Origin: an uncultured Bacteroidales bacterium
GTDB lineage: Bacteria; Bacteroidota; Bacteroidia; Bacteroidales; Muribaculaceae
Direction of reading: 5' to 3'
DNA length: 32,919 nt
NCBI GenBank assembly: GCA_946011725.1
Contig: CAMGBT010000020.1
Location: forward strand, 1 to 32,919
A program made the translations under genes and the position numbers. The notes under the pieces were generated by a model. It worked only from the letters and a program-made list of their open reading frames with translations, ran no database searches and had not been told where the DNA came from. Every line of letters begins with the position of its first letter. Position 1 is the first letter of the stretch. Shown in pieces: positions 1-7,358 of the stretch.

Positions 1-77
1 ATCTGGCTAAAAATCAAGCATCGAGGCAAAAAAATCGCCCCGATGCCCAAATATTTCGCCGATTTATGGGATTTTAG
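1..77 (+). other. left-edge sequence abutting truncated mcrC
   Basis: One frame is open from the window edge to a TAA at 82-84 and would encode about 27 residues ending in LWDFRV. I do not recognise it. None of the three forward frames here encodes the part of McrC that should precede the downstream fragment. It may be the tail of another gene cut by the window edge, or non-coding DNA next to a deletion breakpoint. Confidence 0.25.
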
Positions 78-494
78 AGTTTAAAGCCGTGCGCCAAGCA
101 AATTCCCTGGAACATTATTGAGGAGGAATCTACGACTTCTATTCTCCCCATTATGCAAACAGACATTTTCCTTAGCTACAACGGACGGACGCTCATTATT
201 GATGCAAAGTATTATACATCGTCCATGGCTGCGAATTTCGATAAGCGCACTATCCATTCCAACAATCAATACCAAATTCTTTCATACGTGTTAAACCATG
301 ACAGGTATCACTCCGGCACTACCGATGGCATGCTTTTGTATGCAAAAACCGACGAAGAAATATCCCCCAATGGCCAAATGAAATGGCGCGATGGCAACAC
401 CATCTACTATCGCACTCTCGACCTCAATTGCGAATTCAGCCAAATCAAAGAACAGTTAGACGGTATCGTTTCGGAAATATTCCGCTGTGGATAA
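78..494 (+). pseudogene. mcrC: mcrC 3' fragment (McrBC restriction system nuclease subunit)
   Basis: McrC is the nuclease subunit that works with the GTPase McrB to cleave methylated DNA. The frame opens after an in-frame TAG at 75-77. The codons before the first ATG (153) already look like McrC, with QIPWNI followed by LPIMQTDI. After the ATG come the PD-(D/E)xK-type nuclease signatures MQTDI and LIIDAKYY, then the conserved tail LLYAKTDEEI and TLDLNCEFSQIKEQLD. Only about 138 residues remain of a protein that normally exceeds 300, and the N-terminal McrB-interacting part is absent. No mcrB is visible. The piece is more AT-rich than the rest of the window, which fits a decayed, horizontally acquired defence locus. 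A short product starting at 153 could still be made, but would probably not function. The family call is confident. Pseudogene status assumes no compensating upstream exon beyond the window edge. Confidence 0.75.
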
Positions 495-578
495 ATGCAC
501 TGTGAGCCATACTTGCCAATCAATCCGACCGGTTTGTAAATCACTACCATCGCCAAACATCACTGTATAAATAGCAAA

Positions 579-609
579 GCAGCCGCGCGGAGGCACTCCG
601 GGCGGCTGC
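579..609 (-). terminator. strong hairpin terminator downstream of the phosphatase gene
   Basis: An 8-bp stem GCAGCCGC/GCGGCTGC (579-586 with 602-609), one mismatch, a 5-bp inner stem CGGAG/CTCCG (588-592 with 596-600) and a GCA loop. On the minus strand it is followed by a T-rich run (TTTGCTATTTAT). It ends the receptor/lipoprotein/phosphatase operon and could also stop transcription arriving from mcrC. Confidence 0.75.
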
Positions 610-626
610 TACTTCTTTGCTAAAGT

Positions 627-1529
627 TTATTTGTTATGGGTGATGGTGTGTAGGGTTTTGCCTTCGGCGTTGATGAGGTCGAGGGTGAGGGTGGTGGCGG
701 TGGCGGTGAGGCGGGCGAAACCGGCTTCGCCGCTGATGAATTGGGCGCCCTCTACGGCTTTGACCTTGGTGCGGGAAAGCGAGGCGGAGGAGTTGACCAC
801 ATAGTCCACTTTTTGTCCGGCGGGGCGGATGTGTTGGAAGTTGTGGATGTGGCCGCATATGTAGAAGTCCACGCGATGGCGGCGGAGTATTTCCCCTACC
901 CGAGCTTGCATGTCGGTGCGCTCGGATTCATCCTTGGAGGTGTCGGCATACACGGGGTGATGGCCGGCGACGATGACCCAGTCCTCGGTGGCGGCAGCGA
1001 GTTCGGCTTCGAGCCAAGCGAGCTGAGCGTCAGCGTCTTGGAGGTGGGCATCGGGATAGGTGATGGAATCGTTGCGATACTTGTCGATAAGCGGGGTGGT
1101 GTCGAGCATGATTACTCGCACGGTGGTGCCGTCGTCCTCGAAGCGGAGCGAGTAGTAGCGGGCGGGCATGCTCCAGCGGCGGCTGACGTGGGCATAGTCG
1201 AGCACGGCTTGAGTGTTGCCGCGGTACTCGTGGTTACCCAACACGGGATACCAGGGAATCATCAGCTCGGGATGGTCGTAGATGAGCTCGAAGTTGGTGA
1301 GCCACAGGGGGTCGTTGACCGAAGCAACACCTTCGAAGTGGTGCACGTCGCCCAGGGCGAGCACGGCTTCGGGGCCGTCCTCCTCGGCCATGGTGCCCAT
1401 CAGCTCGGCGATTTGCTTCTGCTGATAGTAGCCATTACGGCCGAGGTCGTTAGCGAGGTAAAGTGAGAGCTGGGCGGAAGCTGCCACGAAGCTGAGCAGC
1501 AGTGCCGCAATAAGTGTAATTCGCTTCAT
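627..1529 (-). CDS. secreted ACP5-like metallophosphatase
   Basis: Calcineurin-like phosphoesterase of the purple acid phosphatase/ACP5 type, 300 residues, predicted to hydrolyse phosphomonoesters outside the cytoplasm. A signal peptide spans residues 1-19 and ends in ASA. The dimetal motifs appear in order: D28-L-G30, G60-D61, G98-N99-H100-E, G189-H190-H191 and G226-H227-I-H229. The stretch from DPLW through WYPVLGNHEYRGNTQAVLDY is typical of the Bacteroidales branch. The residue aligning with the iron-ligand Tyr of purple acid phosphatases (three after the second-motif Asp) is His64, so the metal site may differ from the classical purple enzymes. It is the last gene of the receptor operon, 5 nt after the beta-helix lipoprotein gene, and a hairpin terminator follows. 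Context points to release of inorganic phosphate from organic phosphates. The substrate is unknown. Confidence 0.85.
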   Translation of the reverse strand: MKRITLIAALLLSFVAASAQLSLYLANDLGRNGYYQQKQIAELMGTMAEEDGPEAVLALGDVHHFEGVASVNDPLWLTNFELIYDHPELMIPWYPVLGNHEYRGNTQAVLDYAHVSRRWSMPARYYSLRFEDDGTTVRVIMLDTTPLIDKYRNDSITYPDAHLQDADAQLAWLEAELAAATEDWVIVAGHHPVYADTSKDESERTDMQARVGEILRRHRVDFYICGHIHNFQHIRPAGQKVDYVVNSSASLSRTKVKAVEGAQFISGEAGFARLTATATTLTLDLINAEGKTLHTITHNK

Positions 1530-1534
1530 AACAA

Positions 1535-2908
1535 TCAGTTATGGCCGAGTGCGCCGAAGTAAGGCTGAACGGCAGGTGAAGAATAGGTGGTGGTGCCTAC
1601 CAGCAGGCCGCCGGCGAAGTAGGGAGTGAGTGTGCCGTTAGCGCCGCTGAGGGCTGCTGCGCCGGATTTGAGACCGAAATTCCATGAGGAATTGAACACA
1701 TATTGTGTGAGAGGCACCGTATTGATGTTAAAGTTAACGAAACCGGGTTCGATGGGGTTGCCGACGGAAGCGATGATGCTGTGAGTGTCGACAGCGGGGT
1801 TGTAGTTCTTGTTGCCTTGGTTGTAACCTTCGAGGGGATTGCCCACGGTGGCTTCGCCGGTGATTTCCACTGCCTGGGTGCCGCCGGTGTAGAAGTTGTA
1901 GTCAATCACCGACTTGTCGTCGTAGCCGCCATCGGTCTTGTTGGGGTCGGTGTATTTGGGGGTCATGGCGCGGAATTTGCAGTTGACAATCAAGTTGTTA
2001 ACGATGTTAACAAGGATGTTCTTCTCCACGTAGATTGAGCCGCCTTTTTCGCCATCGCGACGCCAGCCGGCGTTGATGATGGTGTTGTTGTAAGCGTTGA
2101 CCTTGGCTTGGGGGCGAGTTTCGCTTTGGCCGGAGGAAGAGAGCTTCAGGCCGTTGGTGTTCGGCGAGAACATCACGTTGCCGGCCACGTCGGCTACGAC
2201 GCCGGCTTTCAAGTTGACGGCTTCGCCGCCGGTGGCACCGTTGGCTGCGAAGATGTTATTGGTGACGATGGCATTGCCGCCCATGAAGTAGATGCCGTCG
2301 GAAGCGCCGTAGCGGATGGTGGAGTTGGTCACTACGTATTTGCCGTTGATATTGTTAGTGGTCACTTGGGGATAAGCGTCGTCACCGGCGGTGTAGATGC
2401 CGGCAGTGGCGGCGGGCGAACCTTCGATGACTTCGGCGCCGGTGTATTCAATGATTACGTTGTCGAGCACCATTTCGGCACAGGATTCGGTGCCGACGAT
2501 GCCGCCCCACAAGCCTTTGACGGCATTAGCTTCGGTGCGGAGCGAGGGATCCACGCTGAAGAGGATGGGCTTGGCCGAGGAACCGATGGCGTAGAGGTTG
2601 CCGTCGACGGTGATTTCCACCGGGGTGTGGTTCACACCCACGCCGGCGGTGCTGACGATGATTTGCACGCCCTCTTCGATGGTGAGCGACTTGCCGGCGG
2701 GCACCACCAAATGGCGGTCGAGGTTAAGCACCGTGCCGGCTTTGAGCGTGCCCCACATGCGCATTTCGGTGTCAGTAATTTCTTGGTCGACAGAGGTTCC
2801 CGGTTGGGGTTCGGGAGTGGGTTCGGGTTGGTCGTTGTCGTCGCTGCAAGAGCATACCAGAGCGGCAGCCATAGCGAGCATCAGCAATGATTTCTTGGTA
2901 ATGTTCAT
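1535..2908 (-). CDS. parallel beta-helix outer-membrane lipoprotein
   Basis: 457 residues. The N-terminal signal ends in a lipobox with acceptor Cys21 followed by S-D-D-N-D. Such an acidic run resembles the lipoprotein export signal that sends Bacteroidota lipoproteins to the cell surface. A Pro/Glu linker follows (about residues 28-40). The rest shows the spaced G/N-rich strand pattern of a right-handed parallel beta-helix (for example LTIEEGVQIIV, ITVDGNLYAIG, YVVTNSTIRYG, AIVTNNIFAANG, VNAYNNTIINAG). This pattern is common in imelysin-free, pectate-lyase-like binding proteins. No catalytic residues can be named. It follows the TonB-dependent receptor by 27 nt, in the place where a SusD-type lipoprotein would normally sit, so I infer a surface partner that captures ligand for the receptor. 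Ligand and any enzymatic activity are unknown. Confidence 0.75.
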   Translation of the reverse strand: MNITKKSLLMLAMAAALVCSCSDDNDQPEPTPEPQPGTSVDQEITDTEMRMWGTLKAGTVLNLDRHLVVPAGKSLTIEEGVQIIVSTAGVGVNHTPVEITVDGNLYAIGSSAKPILFSVDPSLRTEANAVKGLWGGIVGTESCAEMVLDNVIIEYTGAEVIEGSPAATAGIYTAGDDAYPQVTTNNINGKYVVTNSTIRYGASDGIYFMGGNAIVTNNIFAANGATGGEAVNLKAGVVADVAGNVMFSPNTNGLKLSSSGQSETRPQAKVNAYNNTIINAGWRRDGEKGGSIYVEKNILVNIVNNLIVNCKFRAMTPKYTDPNKTDGGYDDKSVIDYNFYTGGTQAVEITGEATVGNPLEGYNQGNKNYNPAVDTHSIIASVGNPIEPGFVNFNINTVPLTQYVFNSSWNFGLKSGAAALSGANGTLTPYFAGGLLVGTTTYSSPAVQPYFGALGHN

Positions 2909-2935
2909 AGTTTTTTATTGAAGTTTGGTAGTTAA

Positions 2936-5575
2936 TCAGATTTTGTAACGGAAGCCGATGGTGATGGTTTGGCCGTACCATTCCTTGCGTTCGAGCACGT
3001 TGCCGCGGTAGCGCACGGCGTCAACGCCGTCGGTGTGTTCGCCTTGGTGGATGTAGCGAACCAAGGGGAGATTGAGCAGGTTGGTGGCTTTGACGAAGAG
3101 GCTGAGGCCGCAGTTCCACGACTTGTCGGCTGACAGCTCCATGCGGAAGTACTCATTCTCCCAGATGTCGTTGTCGTACCAGTTGGAGATGTCGGCCAGG
3201 CGCTTGCCGATGAAGCTGCCGGTGAGCTGAGCATCGAGGCCGAGGCGGTCGTTGCGGTAGAGCAACGAGAGGTTGGCCACGTGGGCGGCTTGGCCGAAGA
3301 GCGGACGATTCTGGCGCACGGTGATGATGTCGTTGCCCTGCATGGTGCGCTTGTCGGTGGTGATGCGCGAGAAGGTGTAGGTGTAGTTAAACTTGATGCC
3401 GAAGGAGTGGAAGTATTTCAACAGGTCGATTTCCAAACCGGCGTTGTTGGCGTCGCCGAGGTTGAGGGGCACGTAGTAGGTGTCTTGACCCTCGTTGACA
3501 AGGCTGTATTCGATCGGGTTCTGAAGGTGTTTGTAGAATAGGCCGGCCATGATTTGCTCGCTCTGTCCGGGGAAGAATTCCCAGCGGAAGTCGATGTTGT
3601 CGGCCACGGTGTGCTGCAGTTGGGGGTTACCTTTCTCCTTGTACTCTTCGTTGATGATGCTGTAGGGCACGATTTCGAAGAAGCTGGGGCGGTTAATGGC
3701 GCGAGCGTAGCTCAGGTGGAGGCTCATGTTGTCGGCCAAGTGGTATTTGAGGTGCAGGTCAGGCAGGAAGTCCCAGTAGTTTTGCTCGCCGGAGCCATCG
3801 ACGCTGCGGGGATAGCGCAAGGTGTAGCCTTGGTTGGTATGCTCGGCGCGGATGCCGGCGATGGCTTCCCAGCGGTTGCGGGTGAAGGTGGCCATGGCGA
3901 AGGCGGCGCCGATGCGCTCGGTGGCGTCGTAGTTGAGCGGATCGCCCACGTTGCCGTATTCGCGCGGGGTGAGTTGGATTTGGTCGAAGTTGGTCCAGTC
4001 GGTGCCGTACACTTGGTAGTAGTCGGTGCCGGTGGCGGAGTCGAAGGTGTACTCGTTGAAGAACGATGTGCGCGACTTGTCGCGGTACATGCCGCCGAGT
4101 TTGAGTGTGAGGTCGGAGGAGAGCAGGTAGGAGAGGTTGAGGTACCCGGCCCAGTCGCGATCGGAGTTGTGCTCCCAGCGGCGGGTGGCGGCAGTGCGCG
4201 TTTGGATGTGCGAGCCTTGGAGGTTGATGAGGGTGTTGTCGGGCGTCTTGTTGTTGGCATACGAGTAGACGGCGCTCCAATCGAGGCTGAGGCGCGAGTC
4301 CAAGAAGTTGTGTTCACCGGTGAGGGTTGAGTTGAAAAAGCCCTGCACATTGTGGCGCATGCGGATGTTGTTCTCCTGCTCGCCCTCGGCCAGGCGGACT
4401 TGGTCGTCGCTCATGGCCAGATAGCCGTTGTACCACATCAATCGGTGCTGCGGGGTGATGGCATAGTCGAATTTGGAGTGGAGAGCCAAGCGCTGCTTGT
4501 AATCGGAGTAAGTGCGGCGCTCGTAGTCGCCGGTGGCTGAAGTGTAGTCATAGTAATCCATGTCCTTGCCGCGGTGCATGCCTTGGTAGGTGGCCGAGAG
4601 CAACATTCCGAAGCGGTTGGCGAAGAAGCGGTCGCCGTAGCACAGGCCGGCGGAGAGGTCGGGCAAGGGGCGGCGCGAGGTCACGCGCAAGTTGGTCATA
4701 TTGAAGTCGTTAGCGGTGACGCGATTGTTGCCGATGTTGCCCATGTGCTCGTCTGGCGATTGGCCCGCGATGTCGCCGGTGTTGAAGCTCTGGAAGTCGC
4801 GGTCGAAGAACAGGGCGTTGTATGAGGTGCTGAGGTTGGCGGCAAACAGGCGCGATGACGGTGCGTCTTTCATCACCAAATTGACCGCGCCGCCGATGCC
4901 GTCGCCTTCCAAATCGGCGGTGAGCGACTTGTTCACCTCCAACCGCGAGAGAATCTCGGAGGGGAAGAGGTCCAAGGGCACGAAGCGGTTCTTGTTGTCG
5001 GGGCTGGGGATTTTGACGCCGTTGACTAAGGTGTAATTGTAGCGTTTATCCATGCCACGGAGGATGGCGTACTGACCTTCGCCGCTGGAGTTGCGTTCGA
5101 CGGTCACGCCCGACATGCGTTGGATGATGTTGCCCACCGACACGTCGGGCGACAGCTCCATGGCGCGGGCGCTCATCACGTTTACCACGTTGGCGGCGTG
5201 GCGTTCGATGAGGCGGGCGCCGGCCTCGTTGGAGGAGTGCGCGCGGGCGGTAATGGTGACTTCGCTCAAGGCGGTAACACTCTCGCTCAGCGCAAAGTCC
5301 ACCACCGATTCAGTGGCGGTCTTCTCCTGCGACTGGAAGCCGATGTACGAACAAATGAGCACGGGCGCGGCATCGGCAGTGTTGATGAAATAGCAACCAT
5401 CCAACCCGGTGACCACACCCTGTTGTGATGAGCCTTTGACAGTGATTGAAGCGCCGATGAGGGTCTCGCCGGTGGCGGCATCTATCACACAGCCGCTGAT
5501 TTCGCGAGCCGCCATGGTGGCGGAAATAAAGCTTAAACTACAAATTAATAGTGATTTAGCAAAGTAAGAGCACAT
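2936..5575 (-). CDS. TonB-dependent outer-membrane receptor
   Basis: 879 residues. A signal peptide (about 1-22) is followed by a carboxypeptidase-regulatory-like domain (about 24-100, with GCVIDAATGETLIGASI and the TGLDGCYFI turn). The plug comes next (about 115-235, with IIQRMSGVTVERNSSG, ILRGMDKRYNYTLVNG and GDGIGGAVNLVMKD), then a long 22-strand-type barrel ending in the aromatic strand GFRYKI. It would import a scarce ligand using TonB and proton-motive force. It leads an operon with a beta-helix lipoprotein and a metallophosphatase. There is no SusD homologue, so this is not a standard glycan-uptake pair. The start at 5575 lies 29 nt from a TAACTTTG -7 element preceded by four 11-nt repeats resembling Pho boxes. 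I infer that it imports phosphorus-containing compounds under phosphate limitation. The receptor call is secure; the substrate is inference. Confidence 0.9.
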   Translation of the reverse strand: MCSYFAKSLLICSLSFISATMAAREISGCVIDAATGETLIGASITVKGSSQQGVVTGLDGCYFINTADAAPVLICSYIGFQSQEKTATESVVDFALSESVTALSEVTITARAHSSNEAGARLIERHAANVVNVMSARAMELSPDVSVGNIIQRMSGVTVERNSSGEGQYAILRGMDKRYNYTLVNGVKIPSPDNKNRFVPLDLFPSEILSRLEVNKSLTADLEGDGIGGAVNLVMKDAPSSRLFAANLSTSYNALFFDRDFQSFNTGDIAGQSPDEHMGNIGNNRVTANDFNMTNLRVTSRRPLPDLSAGLCYGDRFFANRFGMLLSATYQGMHRGKDMDYYDYTSATGDYERRTYSDYKQRLALHSKFDYAITPQHRLMWYNGYLAMSDDQVRLAEGEQENNIRMRHNVQGFFNSTLTGEHNFLDSRLSLDWSAVYSYANNKTPDNTLINLQGSHIQTRTAATRRWEHNSDRDWAGYLNLSYLLSSDLTLKLGGMYRDKSRTSFFNEYTFDSATGTDYYQVYGTDWTNFDQIQLTPREYGNVGDPLNYDATERIGAAFAMATFTRNRWEAIAGIRAEHTNQGYTLRYPRSVDGSGEQNYWDFLPDLHLKYHLADNMSLHLSYARAINRPSFFEIVPYSIINEEYKEKGNPQLQHTVADNIDFRWEFFPGQSEQIMAGLFYKHLQNPIEYSLVNEGQDTYYVPLNLGDANNAGLEIDLLKYFHSFGIKFNYTYTFSRITTDKRTMQGNDIITVRQNRPLFGQAAHVANLSLLYRNDRLGLDAQLTGSFIGKRLADISNWYDNDIWENEYFRMELSADKSWNCGLSLFVKATNLLNLPLVRYIHQGEHTDGVDAVRYRGNVLERKEWYGQTITIGFRYKI

Positions 5576-5603
5576 ATTTTGGATATGACATTGATTTCGA
5601 GTG

Positions 5604-5660
5604 CAAAGTTAGGCCCAAAATATTTCAAAAGTATTTCACTGCGGTTAACTTTCGGTTAAC
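5604..5660 (-). promoter_or_regulatory. PhoB-like four-unit operator and promoter of the TonB receptor operon
   Basis: Read on the minus strand: GTTAACCGAAA (5650-5660), GTTAACCGCAG (5639-5649), TGAAATACTTT (5628-5638), TGAAATATTTT (5617-5627), a 5-nt spacer GGGCC, then the Bacteroidota -7 element TAACTTTG (5604-5611). The units form two direct-repeat pairs at exact 11-nt periodicity, which is the geometry of PhoB dimers. The TTAACC core matches the cyanobacterial Pho box, and the TGAAATA pairs resemble the E. coli style. No TTTG -33 box lies at the usual 19-21 nt distance, as expected of an activator-dependent promoter. The expected transcript start is about 20-25 nt before the ATG at 5575. 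Confidence 0.75.
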
Positions 5661-5844
5661 TTCCAGCCGCGCCGCCGATTTGGGCGGAGGTGGGGAGCGA
5701 ACACGAATCACTCGAATCCACACGAATCCTTTTTATTCAGTACCTTGCGCACCACGTAGTCGCTCCGCAGGCTCCGCTCCAACGTGGTGTTATCTAAAAA
5801 GAAACGCGCTCCGCGCGTAGGCGGCCATCCGGACGCAGGTGGCG

Positions 5845-5875
5845 GCTGTTCGGCTTCCGCCTCACCACGACAACC
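5845..5875 (+). repeat. dispersed GC-rich intergenic repeat, copy 1 (degenerate)
   Basis: Shares the core TCGGCTTCCGCCTCACCAC with the copies near 8803, 14986, 15045 and 32861. It diverges after the core and sits between two operons, outside coding sequence. Confidence 0.6.
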
Positions 5876-5937
5876 AGCCTGACGGCGGGCGGGCGCGGCA
5901 GGCCGCCGTCCATACAGGTGGGCGGGGGTGGATTGGA

Positions 5938-5969
5938 GACGGCAGGCCCCCCGGTGGGGGTCTGCCGTC
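5938..5969 (-). terminator. hairpin downstream of the porin operon
   Basis: Long near-perfect inverted repeat: GACGGCAGGCCCCC (5938-5951) pairs with GGGGGTCTGCCGTC (5956-5969), broken only by one wobble pair. It lies 22 nt after the last gene of the porin operon. It lacks a clear T-tract on the minus strand, so it may act as a transcript-stabilising hairpin as well as, or instead of, a terminator. Confidence 0.55.
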
Positions 5970-5991
5970 GGTGGTTGAAGCAGTTTTTCTT

Positions 5992-6714
5992 TTATTTGCG
6001 GATTTTTTTGCCGTCGATGATGAAGATGCCGCCGTGGGCTTGGTCGGGGGAGATGCGCACACCGCCGAGGGTGTAGATTACGGGGGCGTGTTGGGAGTCG
6101 TCTTCGATGTCGATGGCGCTGTCTTGGCCGGTGGTGACTTTGATTTCGTCGAGGTAGGCGCGTTGTTTGGCATCGGAGGATGACTCGGTGTAGAATTGGA
6201 TTTGGCACTGGCCGTCGACGCCGGTGATGGCGATTTCGTATTGTTGGTTGGCCAATACGGTTTCGCCTTCAACGGTGGCGGGGAGCTCGATGTCGATGAG
6301 CGAACCGGATTGCTCGCCGTATTGGAGGGTGCCTTCGCCGATGAGTTGGATGTGGAGGGTAGTTACGTCGGCTAATTGAGCGGCGGCGTTGAAGGAGAGG
6401 ATGGCAGCTTCACCGGTGAGGGGGAAGGCGGGAGGGGTGATGGAACCGGGGTTCTTCTTGGCGGCGATACGCACGCATTGGTTGCAGATGGCCACTTTGA
6501 CGAAGTCGCCCCACCCTTCTTGGTTGTCCAAAAGGGTTGCTTCGAGGAGGTCTTCGGCACCAACTTCCACGGTGCCGTCGGCGGAGTTGTCGAAGTAACC
6601 GTCGTTGCCGCCTTGGCCTTTGAGGTTGTTGAACGACTCATAGAACACCACTTCGGCGTTAGCAGCGGTGGCCATAGCGGCCACAATCATAATTGAAGTA
6701 AAGAATCTTTTCAT
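5992..6714 (-). CDS. small secreted beta-sandwich protein with C-terminal sorting-like tail
   Basis: 240 residues from the ATG at 6714. An in-frame upstream start at 6735 would overlap the preceding gene, and the residues it adds (VIDKIG) precede an otherwise clean signal peptide, MKRFFTSIMIVAAMATAANA. The mature part opens with VVFYESFNN and runs as alternating strands ending in RAYLDEIKVTTG, a pattern seen in carbohydrate-binding-like jelly-roll domains of Bacteroidota. The end, IYTLGGVRI...GGIFIIDGKKIRK, resembles the short C-terminal domain of type IX secretion cargo and related anchored proteins. I recognise no catalytic motif. It is the third gene of the porin operon, 14 nt after the lamin-tail lipoprotein gene, so it probably shares its regulation by the repeat promoter at 8733-8789. 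Function unknown; a binding role at the cell surface is the mildest inference. Confidence 0.7.
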   Translation of the reverse strand: MKRFFTSIMIVAAMATAANAEVVFYESFNNLKGQGGNDGYFDNSADGTVEVGAEDLLEATLLDNQEGWGDFVKVAICNQCVRIAAKKNPGSITPPAFPLTGEAAILSFNAAAQLADVTTLHIQLIGEGTLQYGEQSGSLIDIELPATVEGETVLANQQYEIAITGVDGQCQIQFYTESSSDAKQRAYLDEIKVTTGQDSAIDIEDDSQHAPVIYTLGGVRISPDQAHGGIFIIDGKKIRK

Positions 6715-6728
6715 ACCTATTTTATCTA

Positions 6729-7346
6729 TTACCATTTGATTTCAGTGGTTTTGAAGGCAGAGTTATTGGATGCGCCGGGGGTGAGGTCGATCATGTACCA
6801 GGATCCGGAGCCATCGGGGCATCGGCCGTAGGCTTGCTTGGTGTTTTCGCCATTGTACACGGGGTCGGTTTCGTCCCACACTTGGCCTTTGGCGGCGCTG
6901 GGGTTGATGAAGGTGTCGATGGTTTTGCCGTCGGGGGCTTGGAGGTCGAAGCGGAGCGACTTCTTGGCGGAGAGGCCGGCGGTGAAGCCCATGGAGCAGT
7001 CGGTGGCATCGGAATTGAGCACGAGGAAGCCGTGGGCGGGGATTTGGGTGTTGGCAGGTGCCACGTAAACCACTTCGTCGCCGTTCTTGATGATCGTCAT
7101 GCCGACGATGTCGACGGTGGCGTCGGAGGTGTTGTAGAGTTCGATGAACTTCTGCGGTTTGTTGCCGTTGAGTTCGTTGAAGCGGATGGCGGCGGTGCCG
7201 GGGGCCGAAGGTTCTTCGCCGGGGGTGGGATCGGGCGTAGGTGTGGGCTCTTCGGTGGGCCACACTGGTTCGTCGTCGGTTTTGCAGCCGGTGGTGGTGG
7301 CGGCCATCAAGGCCACGGCCATAAGGGTGTATGTGATAGCTTTCAT
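6729..7346 (-). CDS. lamin-tail-domain lipoprotein
   Basis: 205 residues. The lipobox ends at Cys21 (TTTGC), followed by K-T-D-D-E, an acidic run compatible with surface export, and by a Pro/Thr/Glu linker to about residue 50. The body is a lamin-tail domain (LTD), an Ig-like fold: IRFNELNGNKPQKFIELYN, then VDIVGMTIIKNGD, IPAHGFLVLNS, LRFDLQAPDGKTIDTF and YGRCPDGSGSWYMIDLTPGASN. In bacteria this domain is found on secreted nucleases, phosphatases and other surface proteins. It probably mediates binding and has no known catalysis by itself. It lies 12 nt after the porin gene and 14 nt before the small secreted protein gene, so the three appear co-transcribed. With a porin upstream and Pho-like control, a role in holding a phosphorus-rich polymer or a secreted enzyme at the surface is plausible but unproven. 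Confidence 0.8.
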   Translation of the reverse strand: MKAITYTLMAVALMAATTTGCKTDDEPVWPTEEPTPTPDPTPGEEPSAPGTAAIRFNELNGNKPQKFIELYNTSDATVDIVGMTIIKNGDEVVYVAPANTQIPAHGFLVLNSDATDCSMGFTAGLSAKKSLRFDLQAPDGKTIDTFINPSAAKGQVWDETDPVYNGENTKQAYGRCPDGSGSWYMIDLTPGASNNSAFKTTEIKW

Positions 7347-7358
7347 TGTGTAATCAGT

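Larger units (their letters stand above)
5661..5991. other. GC-rich gene-free spacer with palindromes
   Basis: No convincing gene. It holds three CGAATC units (5704-5728), a CACCACGT/ACGTGGTG inverted repeat (5750-5757 with 5782-5789), a small perfect palindrome ACGCGC-TCC-GCGCGT (5804-5818), one copy of the dispersed GC-rich repeat (5845-5875) and the terminator hairpin of the porin operon (5938-5969). Confidence 0.6.

Noticed and set aside
741..1466. Long plus-strand open frame opposite the phosphatase gene
   Set aside because: It mirrors a real gene with clear motifs on the other strand; Gly/Val-rich product without family features, explained by GC-rich codon use. The same applies to the long frames opposite the receptor, atp and nuo genes.
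2936..5575. SusC/SusD polysaccharide-utilisation locus
   Set aside because: No SusD homologue, glycoside hydrolase, sulfatase or hybrid two-component regulator is present; the partners are a beta-helix lipoprotein and a phosphatase.
5617..5660. CRISPR-like or satellite repeat reading of the 11-nt units
   Set aside because: Only four short units without spacers; position and spacing to the -7 box fit a regulator site.
5708..6208. Minus-strand open frame of 166 codons spanning the spacer and the end of the small secreted protein gene
   Set aside because: Arg/Pro-rich product with no family signal; it overlaps the real gene out of frame and runs through palindromes and repeats.
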